From Flavobacteriales bacterium UBA972 (GTDB taxonomy: Bacteria > Bacteroidota > Bacteroidia > Flavobacteriales > Schleiferiaceae): 28,335 bases of DNA. Positions 1 through 8,706 of the stretch are shown piece after piece. The first letter of the stretch is position 1, and every line of letters begins with the position of its first letter. A model generated the notes under the pieces. The model did not search any database. It saw nothing but the letters and a program-made list of their open reading frames with translations, and was not told the DNA's origin. A program made the position numbers and the translations under genes. The stretch is from positions 63,022 through 91,356 of the forward strand of contig DBBY01000043.1 of NCBI GenBank assembly GCA_002292855.1, written 5' to 3'.

Positions 1-1338
1 TTCGTAGAAATGTTTGTTGGCGTTGGCGCCAGCCGTGTGCGTGACTTGTTCAAGCAGGCCAAAGAGAAGTCTCCGAGCATCATTTTTATCGACGAGATTG
101 ACGCCATCGGACGGGCCCGCGGCAAGAATGCATTCAGCGGTGGGAACGACGAGCGCGAAAACACGCTCAACCAGCTTCTCACCGAGATGGATGGTTTCGG
201 AACCAACGAGCACGTCATTGTGATGGGTGCCACCAACCGCGCCGATATTTTGGACCGAGCACTAATGCGTGCAGGCCGTTTTGACCGCATTATCTATGTA
301 GACCTTCCGGAGGTTAGCGAGCGTATTGAAATTTTTAAAGTGCACCTGCGCCCCCTCAAGCTGGGCGGCGATGTGGACGTTGAATTTCTCGCTCGCCAGA
401 CGCCAGGGTTCAGTGGAGCTGACATTGCCAACGTCTGCAACGAAGCGGCCCTTGTCGCAGCACGCAAAGACAAAAAAGTAATCGAAAAGCAGGACTTTCT
501 CGACGCCGTAGACCGCATTGTAGGTGGGCTCGAGAAGAAATCCAAGATCATAACTCCTGAAGAGAAGGAGATCATCGCCTACCACGAGTCGGGCCACGCC
601 ACCGTGAGCTGGCTCCTGGAGCACGCCTCGCCGCTGGTTAAGGTGACCATTGTTCCGCGCGGACGCTCCCTGGGTGCCGCCTGGTACCTCCCCGAGGAGC
701 GCCAGCTGACCTCGAAGGAGCAGATGCTCGACGAGATGTGCGCCACTATGGGCGGACGGGCCGCAGAAGAAGTAGTCTTCGGACGCATCACCACGGGTGC
801 CCTGAGCGACCTCGAGAAGGTTACCAAGCAAGCAAGGGCCATGGTTTCGGTCTACGGACTCAACGAGCGCCTGGGCAACATTACCTACTACGATTCCTCG
901 GGTCAAAACGAATACCAATTTGATAAGCCCTATTCAGAGCGGACTGCAGAAATCATTGACGAAGAGATCAGCAAGCTCATTGAAGGCCAGTACGAACGCG
1001 CCAAGGACTTGCTTCGCGGCAACCGCGACAAACTCGAGACCCTCGCCAAGGAGCTGCTTAGCAAGGAGGTCATCTTTAGGGACAACCTCGTTGCCATTTT
1101 TGGAGAGCGCATTTGGATGAGTCGCGAAGACCGCCTAAAAGAATTGGCTGAATCCAATGCTCCTGCTGAAGCCGCTGCGCCATCAGAAGCCCTCGTGGCT
1201 GAAGAAGGCACTGCGTCCGCAGAAGGTACTGCGCCCAGCGAGGCCGAGATGCCGACCGAGGTACCAGAAACGAGCACTGCAAAACCCTCTCCTGAGGATC
1301 CTTTGTCTGCGCCAGAGGGGCCCGAGAGCGGTTCTTGA
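1..1338 (+). CDS. ftsH: ATP-dependent zinc metalloprotease FtsH, 5' end cut off by window
   Basis: Membrane-anchored AAA+ protease that extracts and degrades membrane and some soluble proteins. The reading frame is open from base 1, so the N-terminal membrane segments and Walker A lie outside the window; 445 codons are visible. Seen in order: the end of the first AAA motif block (FVEMFVGVGASRVRD), Walker B (IIFIDEID, visible residues 27-34), the SRH arginine region (GRFDR), the zinc-binding HESGH at visible residues 195-199, and the downstream acidic ligand region (ALSDLEK). About 65 C-terminal residues are Ala/Glu/Pro/Ser-rich and probably disordered, with imperfect EGTA and SEA repeats; this is a tail rather than a domain. 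The LUD gene follows after a 55-bp gap. The family call is certain from the motifs. Confidence 0.97.
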   Translation, partial: FVEMFVGVGASRVRDLFKQAKEKSPSIIFIDEIDAIGRARGKNAFSGGNDERENTLNQLLTEMDGFGTNEHVIVMGATNRADILDRALMRAGRFDRIIYVDLPEVSERIEIFKVHLRPLKLGGDVDVEFLARQTPGFSGADIANVCNEAALVAARKDKKVIEKQDFLDAVDRIVGGLEKKSKIITPEEKEIIAYHESGHATVSWLLEHASPLVKVTIVPRGRSLGAAWYLPEERQLTSKEQMLDEMCATMGGRAAEEVVFGRITTGALSDLEKVTKQARAMVSVYGLNERLGNITYYDSSGQNEYQFDKPYSERTAEIIDEEISKLIEGQYERAKDLLRGNRDKLETLAKELLSKEVIFRDNLVAIFGERIWMSREDRLKELAESNAPAEAAAPSEALVAEEGTASAEGTAPSEAEMPTEVPETSTAKPSPEDPLSAPEGPESGS

Positions 1339-1393
1339 TAAGTAGCGACGGGGTCGAGGCTGCCGAAGAAATTATAGTGTAATTTTACACCCT

Positions 1394-2023
1394 ATGGCTG
1401 GTTGGCTTGGTAAATTCCTCTCGATTCTCAGTGGCGCACCCCAATCGGGTGGCGAAGAGGTTTCGGACGCCAAAACCAATAATTTTCTAGCCCGAGAAGA
1501 TCCGGTTGACTTAGCCTTTGTACGGCATTTTACTAAGTCGGGCGGCTTGTTTTTGTACTGCGGAAGCGCCAACGAGGTCGTTGACAATTTAAAGGCCGTG
1601 GGGTCCGAGACGGGGCAAACGCAATTTTTTGTGCCCGAAGCAAGCCTTCACGCTTGGTTCAAGCAGGCCGAGCTCGGCGTGGTGCACGACAACCCCCTCG
1701 AAGCCGACGCAATGGCAACCACCTGCCACGCTGCCTTGGCCCAAACCGGCGGAATCATGATTACCGACGCCCAAACTCAGGGACTCAAATTTGCCCAACT
1801 TCCTTCAATTCACTTGGTTTTTGCGCGTGTTTCGCAGGTCTACAACAGCCTGTCTGACGGAATGTCGGCCATCAATAAATTTCACCGAGAGCACCGGCCC
1901 TTGAGCATTATCACGCTCAAAGGCAAGCGCGACGAAGCGGTACTGCAAGCCAAGGTCGACCCCAACAAGGGTCGGGAGCTCTACTTTTTCTTGGTTGAGG
2001 ATCACTTGTTCAACGATTTATGA
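1394..2023 (+). CDS. LUD-domain protein (LutC/YkgG-like)
   Basis: A 209-residue protein resembling the LutC/YkgG (LUD) family, whose characterised members take part in lactate oxidation. The conserved core is in the middle: an Ala/Thr/Gly-rich strand (ALAQTGGIMITDAQT), then LPSIHLVFARVSQVYNSLSDGM. No lutA or lutB homologue is nearby, so a lactate role cannot be inferred. In Bacteroidota this gene commonly sits between ftsH and cdsA (general knowledge), which suggests a membrane-linked task. The ATG at 1394 is the only sensible start. A weak promoter-like TAATTTTA lies at 1380-1387, one base off the -7 consensus. Its TGA overlaps the cdsA ATG (ATGA), implying translational coupling. Confidence 0.8.
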   Translation: MAGWLGKFLSILSGAPQSGGEEVSDAKTNNFLAREDPVDLAFVRHFTKSGGLFLYCGSANEVVDNLKAVGSETGQTQFFVPEASLHAWFKQAELGVVHDNPLEADAMATTCHAALAQTGGIMITDAQTQGLKFAQLPSIHLVFARVSQVYNSLSDGMSAINKFHREHRPLSIITLKGKRDEAVLQAKVDPNKGRELYFFLVEDHLFNDL

Positions 2024-2640
2024 TGCAGCGCAGCATCTGGGGCCTACTCTATGCCCTGGTTATCGCCTTCGTCTGCACCGCATTCCCGTGGTCGCCTGGC
2101 CTTCTTTTTTTGCTGCTGCTCGGCGTCGCCCTTGAGGTACTTCGGCTGCCCGGACTCAGCCCCAAACTTCGGGCTGCCACCCTACTCTACACCTTTGCCT
2201 GTGCACTTGCAACCGGCTGGCTCTGGGGAATGGGCGGCGGAGATTCCCTGCTCGCTGTTTTTGTCTTGATCTGGCTCTCTGACTCGATGGCCTATGCCGG
2301 CGGGCGACTGTTTGGCAAAACCCCAATGGCCCCGATACTTTCTCCCAAAAAAACCTGGGAAGGCCTAATTACTGGGCTGATTTTTACCATCGGAATCGGC
2401 TATGCCCTACTGCATTATACCCTGGATGTATCCCTCAAGCTCACGCTAATCATGACCGTCACGGTGGCCGTTACTGCGCCCATTGGCGACCTTATTGGGT
2501 CCTACCTCAAACGCCAAGCAGGGGTTAAAGATTCCGGAGTCTTTTTGCCGGGGCACGGCGGATTTCTCGACCGCCTCGACAGCTTTCTCCTCTCGAGCAC
2601 GGTCCTGGTGCTGCTGCTCATAACCCTGCAAACCTTTTAA
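2020..2640 (+). CDS. cdsA: Phosphatidate cytidylyltransferase CdsA, short form
   Basis: Integral membrane enzyme making CDP-diacylglycerol from phosphatidate and CTP, the entry point to phosphatidylserine and phosphatidylglycerol synthesis. The family signature is complete near the C-terminus: S161, K164-R165, K170-D171, then PGHGGFLDRLD at 177-187. About six or seven hydrophobic segments are visible (roughly 6-24, 26-42, 54-71, 75-94, 115-133, 140-163, 189-205). At 206 residues it is clearly shorter than the usual 260-290, and the shortening is in the N-terminal membrane part. Two consecutive ATG codons (2020 and 2023) compete as start; the first overlaps the LUD stop. psd follows after 10 bases, so two steps of one pathway are adjacent. 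Confidence 0.93.
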   Translation: MMQRSIWGLLYALVIAFVCTAFPWSPGLLFLLLLGVALEVLRLPGLSPKLRAATLLYTFACALATGWLWGMGGGDSLLAVFVLIWLSDSMAYAGGRLFGKTPMAPILSPKKTWEGLITGLIFTIGIGYALLHYTLDVSLKLTLIMTVTVAVTAPIGDLIGSYLKRQAGVKDSGVFLPGHGGFLDRLDSFLLSSTVLVLLLITLQTF

Positions 2641-2650
2641 AACCAACGAT

Positions 2651-3310
2651 ATGCTTCACCGCGAAGGAACCAAAACCATTTTTATCAGCCTGCTCATCCT
2701 GGCCCTACCCTACATCCTGCTCACCCAGCTCGAGGCTCCCGACTGGGCCGTCACCGCATACCTCGTCGCAGGTCTGGTGCTGCTGGGCTTGGTGCTCCAA
2801 TTCTTTAGAAATCCGACCCGCCGTACCGTCGCCGAGTTGGGAGACGTAATCGCTCCAGCCGACGGAACCGTTGTGGTCATTGAAGACGTCGAGGAGCCCG
2901 AATACTTTAAGGGCAAGCGCAAGCAGATAAGCATTTTTATGTCGCCCCTGAACGTGCACGTCAATCGCGCCCCGGTAAGCGGTCGCACCGTCTTTACCCG
3001 GTACCACAAGGGTAAGTACTTGGTCGCCTGGCACCCCAAGTCAAGTACCGAGAACGAGCGCAGCACCCTGGTCTTTGAAACCCCCGGCCATGGCGAAGTG
3101 CTGATTCGGCAGATTGCCGGCGCAGTGGCCCGACGTATCGCGGTCTATGTCAAGCCCGGCCAACCCGTATCGGTGGGCGAAGACGTAGGATTTATTCGTT
3201 TTGGCTCGCGTGTGGATGTCTTCTTGCCCTGCGATGCAGAGGTTCTATGCGCCATAGGCGATAAGCCCCGTGGCGGAGAAACGGTAATTGCCCGACTAAA
3301 GGCACACTAA
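2651..3310 (+). CDS. psd: Phosphatidylserine decarboxylase family protein
   Basis: Converts phosphatidylserine to phosphatidylethanolamine using a pyruvoyl group made by self-cleavage. The 219-residue length fits the short PSD-related form. Residues 10-26 and 33-52 form two hydrophobic segments that anchor the N-terminus. The conserved Asp (APADGTVVVI, D71), the His region (NVHVNRAPVSG, H103) and the cleavage site Gly185-Ser186 (FGSR) are present. Cleavage there would give a large beta chain and a small alpha chain of about 34 residues starting with pyruvate. The usual LGST is replaced by FGSR, as expected for this short group. Its TAA (3308-3310) overlaps the TAG of the convergent cmk gene. 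Confidence 0.94.
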   Translation: MLHREGTKTIFISLLILALPYILLTQLEAPDWAVTAYLVAGLVLLGLVLQFFRNPTRRTVAELGDVIAPADGTVVVIEDVEEPEYFKGKRKQISIFMSPLNVHVNRAPVSGRTVFTRYHKGKYLVAWHPKSSTENERSTLVFETPGHGEVLIRQIAGAVARRIAVYVKPGQPVSVGEDVGFIRFGSRVDVFLPCDAEVLCAIGDKPRGGETVIARLKAH

Positions 3311-3987
3311 GGACGCGGAACCAGGCGCATTGCCTGTTCAAACAACTCGTCGGGCGAAACCGAAGAATTATCGAGCACCACGGCGTCTTGGGCTTGGAGC
3401 AGCGGGCTGTCGAGGCGTTCACGGTCCTCCTGATCGCGCTGAAGCAAGTTCGCCTTGACCTCTGCTAGGCTTACGGCACCCGGATTAGCCGATTCCATTT
3501 CGGCAAAACGCCTCGTGGCGCGCACGTCGGCGTCGGCCGTAATGAAAAGCTTTAGTTCCGCGTCGGGGAACACTACCGTCCCAATGTCGCGCCCGTCCAT
3601 GACCAGGCTTTGGCTCTGGCCCATGGCTTGCTGCTGGGCCACCAGGCGGCGGCGCACAGGAACCAGTGACGAGACGGAGCTTACTACTCGGCTCACCTCC
3701 ATGGTTCGGATTGCCTCTTCGACGTCTTCGCCGTTGAGAATGGCTCGATTCTTCCCCTCGGCATCTCGAGCAAAGGCCAGATTGACCTTGTCAAGGGAGG
3801 CATTGATGGCAGTGGCATTGATGGCGTCGGGCGCAGCCCAACCCTGCCGAATGGCATACAGGGCCACCATGCGGTACATGGCTCCGGTATCGATGTAAAG
3901 AAATCCGAGGGACGATGCAAGGCGCTTGGCTAGCGTGGACTTGCCCGTCGATGCGTAGCCGTCCACGGCGATGCGAATGAGCGTCAT
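3307..3987 (-). CDS. cmk: (d)CMP kinase
   Basis: Cytoplasmic kinase phosphorylating CMP and dCMP with ATP, for nucleotide recycling. The 226-residue length is standard. The P-loop GYASTGKST is at residues 10-18, followed by IDTGAMYR (substrate-binding region) and the family motif DGRDIGTVVFPDAELKLF. The ATG at 3987 overlaps the porQ stop by 4 bases (ATGA on the minus strand), so cmk is probably translated by coupling to porQ. It is the last gene of the rpmE2-glmU-lon-porQ-cmk run. Its stop codon overlaps that of convergent psd, leaving no room for an intergenic terminator. Confidence 0.96.
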   Translation of the reverse strand: MTLIRIAVDGYASTGKSTLAKRLASSLGFLYIDTGAMYRMVALYAIRQGWAAPDAINATAINASLDKVNLAFARDAEGKNRAILNGEDVEEAIRTMEVSRVVSSVSSLVPVRRRLVAQQQAMGQSQSLVMDGRDIGTVVFPDAELKLFITADADVRATRRFAEMESANPGAVSLAEVKANLLQRDQEDRERLDSPLLQAQDAVVLDNSSVSPDELFEQAMRLVPRP

Positions 3988-4985
3988 AGGTTGCGGCTAA
4001 AAGAAAATTGGGTAAAGCGGCCGGCGACGTGGTAGACGCTTTGCGACCACTGGAACTGGCTTTTGCCAGCCTTTAAACCAAAGCCAAAACTCAGGCCTGC
4101 ATTGGTTCGGCGCGTAGGCAGCTGCATCTCGAGTTGGCGCCTAAAGTCATAGCCCACCTGAGCGCGCAGGCGACCGCCGAGCTCTGCCTCCACGGCCGCA
4201 GCAAGGTGGCGCAGGGCAAGGTTGGCAAAAGACGGGGGCGTGTAGTTAATTTGGCCGGTTAAGGGGTCGCGGACTTCGCGCAGAGGATCGTAGCCGGCCA
4301 AGTCCCAGCGCTGCAGGTCGCGCATGGCCAGATGCAGGCGAAAAGGCGCATAGCGAAACTTTCGGCTGAACGCGGCGTGCAGGGCCGTAGGTAGGCTCTC
4401 CTGCGTCGACCCAAGCGGATCAAGACTCAAGCCTGCATGCTGCAAAACCAAGGCGGCATGAAATCGTCCGCTGTCGGCCACGTAGGTGGCTCCCAGGTCG
4501 GTACTCAGAGCTTGCGCTACAAAATTAGAGGCCGTTTGAAGCGTCCAGCGAGCCGTGGCGCCCACTAAAATTTGGTTGCCGCCCTTGACCCCAAGGCTTC
4601 GGGCAAGGGTAAGGCGAGGCCTTGACTCCTGGAAACGAAAATCACCCAGGACTGCGCCGACCTCACTGGTCTCGGGCATAAGGCCGGTGTTGAGGTAGTC
4701 CACTCCCAAGGCATAAAACCAGCCGGAACGCTGCGAACCGAAACTCATGTGCCCCAAACGGAGTCCGCTCGGAAGCAATCCTGTGCTTAAGACCATCTGC
4801 CGACCCATAGAACCGGCCGCCAGCGAGGGGTTGAAGGTGGACGAGGCCGCATCAGCAGGGTGAGCCCAGGCCGCGCCAGCCAGTGCGGACCAGCGCGCAG
4901 AACCCGCCGTATTTAGGGTAGACCAGGAATGCGTTTGGGCTGCGCCCAGTATCGGCAGGCCGAGCAAAAACAGAGCAAGTCGCAT
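3984..4985 (-). CDS. porQ: Type IX secretion system protein PorQ
   Basis: Predicted outer-membrane beta-barrel of the type IX secretion system, the Bacteroidota machine that exports proteins with C-terminal sorting signals. The ATG start at 4985 gives 333 residues with a signal peptide over residues 1-17 (hydrophobic core, then GAAQ). An in-frame GTG two codons upstream (4991) is less likely. The mature part begins with a motif of the PorQ type (THSWSTLNTAGSARWSALAG, then NPSLAA) and continues as alternating strands ending in an aromatic C-terminal strand (FTQFSFSRNL). A porQ-cmk neighbourhood is common in Bacteroidota, which supports the call. lon ends 15 bases upstream. In characterised species PorQ works with PorU/V/Z at the cell surface. 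Confidence 0.85.
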   Translation of the reverse strand: MRLALFLLGLPILGAAQTHSWSTLNTAGSARWSALAGAAWAHPADAASSTFNPSLAAGSMGRQMVLSTGLLPSGLRLGHMSFGSQRSGWFYALGVDYLNTGLMPETSEVGAVLGDFRFQESRPRLTLARSLGVKGGNQILVGATARWTLQTASNFVAQALSTDLGATYVADSGRFHAALVLQHAGLSLDPLGSTQESLPTALHAAFSRKFRYAPFRLHLAMRDLQRWDLAGYDPLREVRDPLTGQINYTPPSFANLALRHLAAAVEAELGGRLRAQVGYDFRRQLEMQLPTRRTNAGLSFGFGLKAGKSQFQWSQSVYHVAGRFTQFSFSRNL

Positions 4986-5000
4986 TCCCACCGGGCCAAG

Positions 5001-7505
5001 TTACAATTTGCCCTGGCTTCCTGAGGATGCGAGCAGCGAAGCCTCCGCGGGTGAGGCGGTCGTGGCAGGCTTGCGAATGCTCAAGGCCTTTGCATTCTTC
5101 ACCTTCTTGTCGGTCACCGAGTAGGCCAGCACCTCGCGCATGGTCCGCACGTAGCGCACCTCGAGGCCCTTGAGGTATCCCTTGGGAATCTCGTTCACGT
5201 CGCGCTGGTTGTCGGCGCACATTAGCACCGTTTTGATTCCCGCGCGCTTGGCTGCAAGTAGTTTTTCGCGGATTCCGCCCACCGGGAGCACCTTGCCGCG
5301 CAGGGTGATTTCACCACTAAGGGCCATTGCATTGCGAACTTTGCGCTGGGTAAAGAGCGAGGTCAAGGCGGTCAGCAGGGCAATTCCCGCCGAGGGACCG
5401 TCTTTGGGAACGGCACCTTCGGGCACGTGGAGGTGCACGTCGTACTGGCTAAAATGCTCTGGCTCCAAACCAAATTCGGCGGCGTTTGCCTTTAAGAAGG
5501 TCATGGCGAGGGTGGCGGACTCCTTCATGACGTCTCCGAGGTTCCCGGTAATACTAAGGCGACCGGTACCGGGAGCAATCGTGGATTCCAGGTACAAAAT
5601 GTCTCCGCCTACGGGGGTCCATGCAAGGCCAGTGGCCACGCCTGCAACGCCTTCGTCGGCATAATCGTCCTTGCGAAAGCGAGCTACCCCCATGATCTCG
5701 GTAAGGTCTGCCACCGTGGGCTTACTCGGGAAGTCCTTGCCCTCGGCCTTGGCCAAAGCAGCCCTGCGAATGAGCTTGGCAATGCGCTGGTCCAGCCTTC
5801 GCACCCCGGATTCCCGCGTGTAGCCCTCAATCAAAGCAGCGGCCGTAGAACTCTCGAGTTTAAGTGCCTTGGGCTCCAGGCCATGCTCGCGCAGCTGCTT
5901 GGGCATCAAGTGGTTTTGGGCAATTTTGACCTTTTCTTCGCGGGTGTAGCCCGTGACCTCAATGAGTTCCATTCGGTCGCGCAGGGCGGGCTGAATTCCG
6001 CCCAGGTTATTGGCCGTTGCAATAAAGAGAACCTTCGAAAGGTCGTAGCCCATCTCGAGAAAATGGTCGTGAAAACTGTGGTTCTGTTCGGGGTCAAGAA
6101 CCTCGAGCAGCGCGCTCGACGGATCGCCCTGCGAACCCATGCCCAGCTTGTCGATCTCGTCAAGAACCAGCACAGGGTTAGAGACCCCTGCCTTCTTGAT
6201 CTGCTGCAGGATGCGGCCCGGCATGGCTCCAATGTAGGTCTTGCGGTGCCCGCGAATCTCTGCCTCGTCGCGCATCCCTCCAAGCGACATGCGCACGTAG
6301 GGACGGCCAAGGGCTTCGGCCACGGAGCGCCCCAAGGAGGTCTTGCCCACCCCCGGAGGTCCGTAGAGGCAAAGAATCGGGCTTTTGAGGTCGCCCTTGA
6401 GCGCCAAAACGGCAAGGTGCTCTAGAATGCGCTCCTTGACCTTCTCGAGGCCAAAATGGTCCCTGTCGAGAATGCGTCGGGCCTTCTTGAGGTCGTGGCG
6501 GTCCTTGACCACGTGGTTCCAGGGGAGGTCGAGCATGAGCTCTAGGTAGTTGCGCTGGATTCCAAAATCGGGCACCTGCGGATTCATGCGCTGCAGGCGC
6601 GCAAGCTCCTTTTCAAAGTGCTGGGCCGCCTCCGCGGGCCAATTTTTTTCAGAAGAACGCTGCCTAAAAATCTCAAATTCCGCCTCAAAGCTGTTGCCCC
6701 CGAGCTCTTCTTGAATGGTGCGCATCTGCTGCTGCAAAAAATACTCGCGCTGCTGGCTATCAAACTCCGTGCGAACCTTGTTGACAATGTCGTTTTTAAC
6801 CTCGAGCAAATGCTTCTCTTGACTAATGTGCTTGAGCACTTGCTGGGCCCGGCGCTTGAGGTCGTCTTCTTCAAGAAGCAGCTGCTTCTCGTCAACCTGA
6901 AGGTTGGTATTGCTGGCAATAAAATGCAGCAAAAAAGTATCGGACTCAATATTCTTTACCGCGACCTGCGCCTCGGTTGGGATGTTGGGGCTCTCCTGAA
7001 TAATTTCTAGGGAAAGCTCGCGAATCGTAGCCATTAGGGCCTTAAACTCAGTGTCGTCGGCGGCGGGGACCTCCTCGTCCAAATACTCCACTCGGGCGCG
7101 GTGGTAGGGCTCGTCTCCGAGAATTTCAAGAATTCGAAAGCGTCGCTTGCCCTGCAAAATGGCCGTAATGTTGCCGTCGGGCATTCGGAAGGACTTGACC
7201 ATGTGCACGAGGGTTCCAACCTTGTAGAGGTCGTCGGCTGTAGGCGTTTCGGTGTCGGCATTGCGCTGCGAAACCACTCCAAAAAGCTTGGTGCCCTTCT
7301 GTGCGTCCTGCAGAAGAAGGATGGACTTGTCGCGTCCGGCCGTGATGGGACTCACCACCCCGGGGAACTGAACCGTGTTGCGAAGCGGCAGCAGCGCAAG
7401 TTCTAAGGCAAGGTCCGCCTCGGGAACCGAGTTGTCTTCTTCGTTGGTGATTAGCGGTATTTGGTCCGTATCCTCAGACAGGAGCGAAAAACGTGTGAAT
7501 TCCAT
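5001..7505 (-). CDS. lon: ATP-dependent protease Lon
   Basis: Cytoplasmic AAA+ serine protease degrading misfolded and regulatory proteins. The open frame continues 48 codons further upstream, but that part overlaps the GlmU-like gene and has no family character. The ATG at 7505 (MEFTRFSLL) gives 834 residues, as expected for Lon. Domains: N-terminal LON substrate-binding domain (about 35-230), coiled region (215-300), AAA+ core with Walker A GPPGVGKT at 382-389 and Walker B VLVLDEID at 445-452, and protease domain with the catalytic dyad Ser705 (KDGPSAG) and Lys748 (GGIREK). The last 25 or so residues are a low-complexity Ala/Ser-rich tail. It starts 7 bases after the GlmU-like gene. Confidence 0.97.
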   Translation of the reverse strand: MEFTRFSLLSEDTDQIPLITNEEDNSVPEADLALELALLPLRNTVQFPGVVSPITAGRDKSILLLQDAQKGTKLFGVVSQRNADTETPTADDLYKVGTLVHMVKSFRMPDGNITAILQGKRRFRILEILGDEPYHRARVEYLDEEVPAADDTEFKALMATIRELSLEIIQESPNIPTEAQVAVKNIESDTFLLHFIASNTNLQVDEKQLLLEEDDLKRRAQQVLKHISQEKHLLEVKNDIVNKVRTEFDSQQREYFLQQQMRTIQEELGGNSFEAEFEIFRQRSSEKNWPAEAAQHFEKELARLQRMNPQVPDFGIQRNYLELMLDLPWNHVVKDRHDLKKARRILDRDHFGLEKVKERILEHLAVLALKGDLKSPILCLYGPPGVGKTSLGRSVAEALGRPYVRMSLGGMRDEAEIRGHRKTYIGAMPGRILQQIKKAGVSNPVLVLDEIDKLGMGSQGDPSSALLEVLDPEQNHSFHDHFLEMGYDLSKVLFIATANNLGGIQPALRDRMELIEVTGYTREEKVKIAQNHLMPKQLREHGLEPKALKLESSTAAALIEGYTRESGVRRLDQRIAKLIRRAALAKAEGKDFPSKPTVADLTEIMGVARFRKDDYADEGVAGVATGLAWTPVGGDILYLESTIAPGTGRLSITGNLGDVMKESATLAMTFLKANAAEFGLEPEHFSQYDVHLHVPEGAVPKDGPSAGIALLTALTSLFTQRKVRNAMALSGEITLRGKVLPVGGIREKLLAAKRAGIKTVLMCADNQRDVNEIPKGYLKGLEVRYVRTMREVLAYSVTDKKVKNAKALSIRKPATTASPAEASLLASSGSQGKL

Positions 7506-7512
7506 AGGCCGG

Positions 7513-8688
7513 TTACTGGGCAATGGCTGTGCCAGTCCGCAAAGAAGCCGTTTGCGCAAAAATTTCAGACAAAATGTCGGTAGTCGTTTGCTCCAGGCTA
7601 AGCCCGCGACGCGCCAAAACACGCTCTGTGGTGGCAAGAACCTTGTCAAGCCGGTACTCGGTCATGCCCTGAGGCCCGCCCCAGGAGAAGTCCGGAATAA
7701 AGTTCCGAGGGAAGCCTGCTCCAAAGATGTTGCAGGCGACGCCCACGACCGTGCCGGTGTTGAACATGGTGTTGATTCCTGCCTTGCTGTGGTCGCCCAT
7801 GACCAAGCCGCAAAACTGCAGGCCGGTCGGCTCAAACCGACTGCTCGGGTAGCTCCAGAGCTTTACTTCGCTGTAGTCGTTTTTTAGGTTGGAGTTGTTG
7901 CTGTCGGCCCCGAGGTTGCACCACTCACCGAGCACGGCATTGCCCAAAAAGCCGTCGTGGCCCTTGTTGCTGTTGCCCCAAAAGACCGCGTTGTTCACCT
8001 CTCCTCCGACCTTGCTCCCGGGGCCAATAGTGGTCGCTCCGTAAATTTTGGAACCCATTTTTAGTTGGGACCCTTCGCCCAACGCGAGTGCGCCGCGCAC
8101 GAGGCTGCCCTCCATGATCTCGCTTCTGGCCGCGAGGTAGATGGCCCCAGTGCGGCTGTTGAGCACACTGGCTTCGACCAAGGCGCCTGGTTCCGCAAAA
8201 ATGCGATCCCCAATGAGGGTATTGGTCTGGCTCAAGGGAGCCGAGCTGCGTCCGCGCGTCAGCAGGTCAAAATCGGCCTCAAGGACCTCGGCGTTGGCCG
8301 AAAAAAGATCGAATGGGCGGCGCATGAGGAGGGCTGAATCGGCAAACACTATGGATTCCGTGGCATCGGCCCCGTGGCTCGCCAGCCACTCGCCCTTGGC
8401 ATCGACAAGCTGCTGCCCGGGACGAAGTGAAGCGACGGCATCCGTCAGTGCGTCCGTAGCGACTAGGGCTCCGCGTACGTGACGCACGGCGTCGCCTTCG
8501 GGCTGACTCAGGTCAAAACTCCCGGCCAGGTAGGCGGCAGAATGGTAGGAAAAAATAGAATTTGGGCTGCGCAGCAACCATTTCTCGCGAAGGGTAGTTA
8601 CACCCACGCGCAGGTCTGCAACCGGACGAGTCCAGGTGAGGGGCTTGAGCGTTTCGCGCTCTTTGCCGTCGTGGAAGATGTAATGCAT
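7513..8688 (-). CDS. GlmU-like sugar-1-phosphate nucleotidyltransferase/acetyltransferase, Bacteroidota type
   Basis: Resembles the Bacteroidota family annotated as UDP-N-acetylglucosamine diphosphorylase / glucosamine-1-phosphate N-acetyltransferase, which would supply UDP-GlcNAc for cell-wall and glycan synthesis. The N-terminus carries the group-specific stretch LKPLTWTRPVADLRVG rather than the classic GXGTRM loop of E. coli GlmU. The middle and C-terminal half form a left-handed beta-helix of hexapeptide repeats with the distinctive NSNKGHDGF and LGADSNNSNLKNDYSEV segments. The ATG at 8688 (391 residues) is preferred to an in-frame GTG two codons upstream. The gene lies 18 bases after rpmE2 and 7 before lon. 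The actual sugar substrate is not shown by the sequence. Confidence 0.83.
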   Translation of the reverse strand: MHYIFHDGKERETLKPLTWTRPVADLRVGVTTLREKWLLRSPNSIFSYHSAAYLAGSFDLSQPEGDAVRHVRGALVATDALTDAVASLRPGQQLVDAKGEWLASHGADATESIVFADSALLMRRPFDLFSANAEVLEADFDLLTRGRSSAPLSQTNTLIGDRIFAEPGALVEASVLNSRTGAIYLAARSEIMEGSLVRGALALGEGSQLKMGSKIYGATTIGPGSKVGGEVNNAVFWGNSNKGHDGFLGNAVLGEWCNLGADSNNSNLKNDYSEVKLWSYPSSRFEPTGLQFCGLVMGDHSKAGINTMFNTGTVVGVACNIFGAGFPRNFIPDFSWGGPQGMTEYRLDKVLATTERVLARRGLSLEQTTTDILSEIFAQTASLRTGTAIAQ

Positions 8689-8706
8689 CCCCACTAAGTT
8701 AAAGGC

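Noticed and set aside
262..918. Long minus-strand open frame opposite ftsH (218 codons)
   Set aside because: It lies wholly antisense to a certain gene, has no recognisable domain, and such frames are expected in GC-rich coding DNA.
1147..1335. FtsH C-terminal Ala/Glu/Pro repeat as a distinct domain
   Set aside because: The repeats are short and imperfect; a disordered tail explains them and it is not separated from FtsH by any stop.
7506..7649. N-terminal extension of Lon by 48 residues
   Set aside because: It overlaps the end of the GlmU-like gene and has no similarity to Lon N-termini; the ATG at 7505 fits family length.
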